From NCBI GenBank assembly GCA_963931865.1, contig OZ007505.1, positions 21,118,074-21,182,073 on the forward strand: a stretch of DNA of 64,000 nt, read 5' to 3'. Within the stretch, counting starts at the first letter, position 1, and each line of letters starts with the position of its first letter. Below the pieces are notes generated by a model, which ran no database searches, had not been told where the DNA came from, and worked only from the letters and a program-made list of their open reading frames with translations. The position numbers and the translations under genes were made by a program. Below, piece by piece: positions 59,401-64,000 of this stretch. Origin of the DNA: Axinella damicornis (taxonomy: Eukaryota > Porifera > Demospongiae > Axinellida > Axinellidae).

Positions 59401-62400
59401 ATATACTCACCAAGTGTGAGCACAGGGGAGGCGGTCAGTGGAACGGTCGTCCCTGTGGATCTGGAAGTTCTGGATACCATTCATCCCCTCGAGGGCAGCA
59501 AAGCCCTGGAGAGGCACTTTCGATGTCCCCGTCACAAACTGCAGGAACCGGGCTCTGTCGGCCTGGTCGAATGAGCGCAAGGCTCGCCAGAACCACTGGA
59601 TCTGCAGAAGCAAGAGGTTGTAATTAAAAAGACTAGATTGTTTGTAAAACATACACTCAAGTGTGTGGTGCCTTGCTAACCACAGTGAAACCTGCCTTAG
59701 TGGTCACCTCTGCTTTGCAGTCAGCTTGGAAAGTAATTTGAGCCCGCAGTCACCACATTTTACTGTTGTTCAATAGCAGTCACTTGGTAATGCGTAATGC
59801 GTTCACGTTGCCCCACCCCAAATAGTATCATAGCACGCTATAATACCATTTGTGCGTAAGTGCATGGGTGAAATGCGTGTGTGCATATGTTTAACCTTTG
59901 TAATGACCAAAACTTCACACAACCACTTTAGAGAGGTCACCTATATCCCAGTCACCTCTCTAACGAGGCCAAATATACTTGCCCTCAGGTGCTGAGGCCA
60001 CTTGCCCTCAGGTGCGTGACTGTATTAGACAGGTGTCACTGTACTGTTAATCTGAGCAGTCAATGCTTCCTCTCCAGTTCCTAGCACATGCAAGTTAGTC
60101 TCGTTCCCTGGCCAGGCTCTCCTCAAAAAATGGGGGGAGGAGAGAGCCTGGGACCGAGGCTACGTGTGAGTGTGTTATTCAAAATAGAGCTATCACTTTT
60201 ATGTACAAATCTAGAGCCTCTCCACAGAACATAAACGTGTAGCAAGTAATCGATACTTGCCCAGCAAAAAATATTTACTTACAGACAGCCACTTCACTAT
60301 ACAACAACTGTATATACCTGTAGTGAGTGCTCCATATATTTGTGATACTCAGTGTAGCTCTTCAGGTCATCAATGTCAATCGTGGGTAGGCCGGAGATCA
60401 GCAGCTCAAGTTCCTGCTCATTGAATATGGAGATGAGTTCCTTCGGAATGACATCGTAGAATCCTTCTAAGAAGCTCTTGATCTGTGAGCGGATGGAGCC
60501 AGTCATCTTCATCTGGCAGGCAAGCTGCACGTACTCGCGCTTGTTGGACTCTGTAACCGGAACATCTGCACCGTTGGGCTTGAGGTCCTTGGTCTCCATC
60601 TTGCCAAACTCCTGGATCTAATGATGGGTGGTGCGTATGTGTGCATGTGTATGTGTATGTGCAAGTGTATGCACGGAAAACAATATATTCACTCACTTCT
60701 CATCCACTGACAAATGTGACCCGCTGAGCGAAAACCCGGCACATCCCGCATTTTGAAAAAATTGAGTTAACACCGGAAATCATAACAGCTACCTTTCATC
60801 TTGCCGTAGACCAAATATCAAAGCGATCGGTCATCCAGTTGCCGAGATACAGCTCGAAACGCGCGCGGAATACGCAAAACTACTTTCCGTGTAAATGCAA
60901 TTTTCGACGTTGCTATGGTATGTGATTATTTTCCGTATACTATCCGTGTTACGTGTCGTCCATTGTTAAGTAGCTGGACGCGTTTAGTTCGTGCTGAAGC
61001 TAGCTAGCCGTGTTTTTCGCGACTCATCCGGTAGATAGCTAGGTCAGACGGAGTGAAAATGGACAGAATAAACCAGAGGACAGCGTGAAATGACACCATT
61101 TGTGGTAAGTAGTTCGTTCTGTGTGCGTAGCAACGCCTTCCGTATACTAATTTATGCACGACGATATAGCTTGAGTTCGGGCTTATAACGCCGGAATGGA
61201 AGTAGATCCAGGCTTTATACTCTGATATCTTGTAGTCCATGGGTCTGCTGACCCGTTGCTGTAATAACCGCGCTTTCGCCGAAATGTTGCTTTGTGACTA
61301 TAATTGCCTCTAACACGAAATCAATAATTGCGGGATGTGCCGGGTTATCCCTCAGCGGGTCACAAATGACCATAAATTTCACAGAAGCACAATGAAGGTT
61401 ACTTCACTGTACATGTGATTAGTGACCTGATTGGCTGATTCAGTTACAATAATAATGCAGTCACTGACCCGGTCTCATTCCCAAACCTATTCACAACCCC
61501 AGATGCAGTCATATTCCCAGTCCACACCGCAACACTAGAAGATGGTCTGGGAAACTAACCCAGACCTCATACAGTCAGTACACTTACATCAATGCTGAAT
61601 GCCAGCTCTGAGCCGATCTCATTGAGGTCGTGCTCAAGCAGGTACACCATGCCCTGGTAGAAGGCGTAGTCCTCCGCCTCCATGTCTGTGTAGTGAACAG
61701 GCTTGCCGAGGATGTGCTTGTAGAAGGATCTCGTAAAGTAGCAATCCAGAAGTTTGTTGTCGTAAATGGCCTTTGCAATCACCCTCCCGATAAACTTGAA
61801 ATAATTCAAGTGGTTTGGGTTTACGTTGGAGCTGGGGTTGGGCATGTAGGTGACCTTGTCTCCAGGGGTAGTTCTGAAGAGGGCATAGTTTGGGTCGAAC
61901 ATCTCACGTGCGATTATGAGGTACCATTCCCTCAAGAGGCCACCTGCATCCTGCCCCTCCTCTCCCTCAAACTGGATGTACAGGTTACCCTTTAGGTCTT
62001 CCGGGGGACGGCGGTAGAGCTCTCGGAATGAATCCTCAAAGACGTGGTCTCTTCTCAAGTGGAGAATGATGTCATCACGTCGTAGACCATCATCCATCTG
62101 CTCAAGCTCCTGCCGGAAGTATCGCCGCTTGATGTCAAAATCGAGGATGCGGGTATGGTTCACTAGGACTGCAAATGGACCCTCAGCCAAGGGGACAGTA
62201 CTCTGGCGCAGAATCTGGTTCAGAACAGTGCGATGGTTTTCTGCATGGATGGAGGGGGGTACGAGGACAGTACATGTATGCCCTTCATACATATGAAAGT
62301 CATAGCCTGAAGTATTCCAGTCTCATTCCCAGATCCCATTCAGAAAGCTGGAGAGGGTTCTGAGAGTGGAACTGCATCACTTCACAATTGCTGACCTACT

Positions 62401-63238
62401 CAAACTCAATAAGATATATTTCCTCACCAGCAAACTTGAGGAATCGGGCCGTATCAGGAGGCAGGTGGGCGTATGGATCCTGTTCTGGATCCCCAGGTCC
62501 TGGCGTAGCTGGCATGGGGCTAAAATCAAGGTGTGGGGCAGGAGAGGCTGGGTTACTCTCCGTGTCACTAATGGTATGGAATGAAGACAGTCGCCCAATT
62601 CTACTCTGGGAGTTGCGGGTCCTCTTTGACAGAGGCTTGCTGTCCTCGGTGCTGCCAGCGTGCACCAGGAAGAAGGCCTCCACTGTGGGTTGCAGTACCA
62701 GGACAGCATGTGGGTCATTTGTTTCAGCAAGAGCATTGAGGCACGCGCTCAGACTGCTCCACAAATCCTCCAGCTCCAGCTGTAGACTGAGCGACTGCAG
62801 CAGGAACTGGGCTTGGTGGTCTGGGTCCTGGGGTTTGGTTCTGTCCTGTGTCTGTGCAGTGGAATTGGAACCAGACTGGGTCTGGGTCTGTGCCTGCGAT
62901 GTGGAACTGGAACCGGATTGGTCTTGTACAGACTGAGACTGTGGTTGTGGCCGAGGGCTTCCCCGCTCTCCATCCTGTTCCATCGGTCTCTCTGGTTGTG
63001 TAGCAGCACTGGAAGCTGCTCGAGGGAGTGGTTGTGGTTGTAGGTCTCCCACTCCCAGCGCTGTGGCTATGGTTGAAGGTACCTCGTAACCACTAACAAG
63101 AGAAACTACAGAGGGTGAGAGAGATGAGATTTTTGAGATCAGGTCTGAATTTTAGGGGTTCCTACCCCCATACAAACTCTCCCACATACACACACAACAC
63201 ACGCACACCACACGCACACACACGCACACACACACACG

Positions 63239-63285
<47 letters not shown>

Positions 63286-64000
63286 ACCCACACACACACA
63301 CCCACCCACCCACACACACACACACCCACCCACCCACCCACCCACCCACCCACCTTGGCTGGGAGTTTTAGTCAGGGACAGGAAGGCTGCCTGTGCAGAC
63401 TCTCTCAACTGGCACACCACTTTCAACATCCTCAGGAAGAAGGACTGCTGGGAGCCCTTGCACATCAGTGGCACCATGGAGGGGATGTGAAGGTCGTGGG
63501 AGTGGTTCACGTGTTGGTTCTGTCTTGCCGACGGCAATACAATCCCTGGAAGCACATTTGGACCACTAGGCGCAGGTCTGGAGGACGTAGCCACTCCAGC
63601 CGGTGTGGGTTCATCAGAAGTAGGGATGCTGGACTGTCGATGAAGAGTCAGATGTGGCATGTTTACCGTCAAGTCTTCCAAGAGGGTGTAGATTTGCAAA
63701 CAGAGCGTTCGTCCAATGGTTTTTACTCCATCCAGTAGCATCATAAGGATGGTCTCTCTGGTGACCACGCTGCAGCGTGAGAGGTTAGTGAGGAGGTTGG
63801 TGGCATCATCCAGACCATCCTCGCTGCACCGACCCGATGTCAAAACACCAACAATGATTTTTAGGAGGAGTGAGGTCACCAGAGACTGGGGCTGTTCAGG
63901 CTCTGAGACAAAAACGTCCTCCGTTTCCGAGGCAGCAGCAGCCGATTTTTGAGTTGAAGTTTCAAGAGGTTTGGACGTTCCCTCCCCGAGCGCTTGCTTG
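56477..64000 (-). CDS. HUWE1: HUWE1 C-terminal part with the complete HECT domain; 5' end outside the window
   Basis: Exons join in phase: 63354-64000 (runs off the edge), 62428-63105, 61588-62240, 60318-60617, 59411-59601 and 56477-56579. HUWE1 is a giant HECT E3 ubiquitin ligase that modifies histones, MCL1, p53 and other substrates. The HECT N-lobe begins near [20 protein letters not shown] and contains [31 protein letters not shown] and [17 protein letters not shown]. The C-lobe has [19 protein letters not shown] and [13 protein letters not shown], then the catalytic Cys and [15 protein letters not shown]. The terminus ECPEGFGLA is the family terminus. The catalytic Cys codon is split by the last intron (TG|C). 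The upstream exon 62428-63105 is a Gln/Ser/Thr/Pro-rich linker. The acidic, WWE and UBA regions would lie outside the window. Confidence 0.97.
56590..56720. repeat. GGA-rich tract in the last HUWE1 intron
   Basis: GGAGGAGGAGG repeats beginning just upstream of the last exon. On the minus strand this is a long polypyrimidine tract before the acceptor. Confidence 0.9.
57323..57386. mobile_element. Truncated TAGCCTCGTTCCCAGGC element
   Basis: The left end is intact (TAGCCTCGTTCCCAGGCTCT) and the right arm GAGAGCCTGGGA lacks the terminal bases. A separate right-end fragment (GGGCCTGGGAACGAGGCTA) ends at 57959. Both are in the last HUWE1 intron. Confidence 0.65.
58505..59370. repeat. Second copy of the UPF2-intron repeat, interrupted
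   Basis: 58505-58640 and 59290-59355 together match the reverse complement of 46950-47170. The intervening sequence is an insertion with its own inverted ends. Confidence 0.85.
58662..59283. mobile_element. 622-base insertion with TGGGGCGAGCCTGAGC ends
   Basis: Terminal inverted repeats of at least 16 bases at 58662-58677 and 59268-59283. It splits the repeat described above, so it is the younger insertion. The minus strand carries short ORF pieces ([40 protein letters not shown]) that look like decayed coding sequence of unknown origin. Confidence 0.8.
60096..60162. mobile_element. TAGTCTCGTTCCCTGGC hairpin element
   Basis: Ends TAGTCTCGTTCCCTGG and CCTGGGACCGAGGCTA enclose CAGGCTCTCCTC / GAGGAGAGAGCCTG arms. 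It lies in a HUWE1 intron. Confidence 0.75.
60717..61362. mobile_element. 646-base non-autonomous DNA transposon with 6-bp target duplication
   Basis: Inverted ends of about 34 bases begin TGACCCGCTGAG and contain AACCCGGCACATCCCGCA. CAAATG flanks both ends (60711-60716 and 61363-61368). No transposase ORF. It lies in the HUWE1 intron between exons 60318-60617 and 61588-62240. Confidence 0.88.
63180..63353. repeat. CA / CCCA microsatellite at a HUWE1 donor
   Basis: (CA)n and (CCCA)n on the plus strand, i.e. GTGGGTGGGT on the sense strand, starting exactly at the donor of exon 63354-64000. Confidence 0.93.

Overview
The window is animal nuclear DNA with very short introns, tightly packed genes on both strands and many small repeats. 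The gene set is metazoan: an UNC79 homologue, type II PKA regulatory subunit, HUWE1, UPF2, ZCRB1, SNRPF, and core histones with 3' stem-loops. Compactness, head-to-head gene pairs and sequence divergence fit a sponge, most likely a demosponge such as Amphimedon queenslandica. That species call is inference. One 200-N assembly gap lies at 13633-13832.

Layout, left to right: an ankyrin/coiled-coil gene running off the left edge (-); an acidic Ser-rich gene (-) head-to-head with ZCRB1 (+), a minor-spliceosome protein; a 13 kb UNC79 gene (-) head-to-head with an unrecognised coiled-coil gene (+); a divergent H2B/H2A pair; PRKAR2 (+); a small secreted EGF-domain gene (-) head-to-head with SNRPF (+); a 110-residue intronless HEAT-repeat gene of bacterial look (-) head-to-head with a complete 32-exon UPF2 gene (+); a Crinkler-like gene (ubiquitin-like header, nuclease-like domain, kinase-like domain) broken by one in-frame stop (-); and the 3' end of HUWE1 (-), which runs off the right edge with its HECT domain complete.

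Most genes are housekeeping: RNA processing (ZCRB1, SNRPF, UPF2), chromatin (H2A, H2B), ubiquitination (HUWE1) and cAMP signalling (PRKAR2). UNC79 stands out because its known role is to support a neuronal sodium leak channel, and sponges have no neurons.

Introns and spacers hold microsatellites, minisatellites, hairpin elements and nested insertions. The strongest repeat signal is a family of short inverted-repeat elements ending in TAGYCTCGTTCCCAG. Six copies are flanked by 8-11 bp direct repeats, which marks them as transposed. Some tandem arrays include or begin at 5' splice sites of UNC79 and PRKAR2, and one UPF2 donor lies at the edge of a TG microsatellite.

Splice coordinates were read by eye from GT/AG sites and reading phase. 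They close exactly for ZCRB1, PRKAR2, SNRPF, UPF2, the 20518 gene and the HUWE1 C-terminus. They are approximate for parts of UNC79 and the EGF gene.
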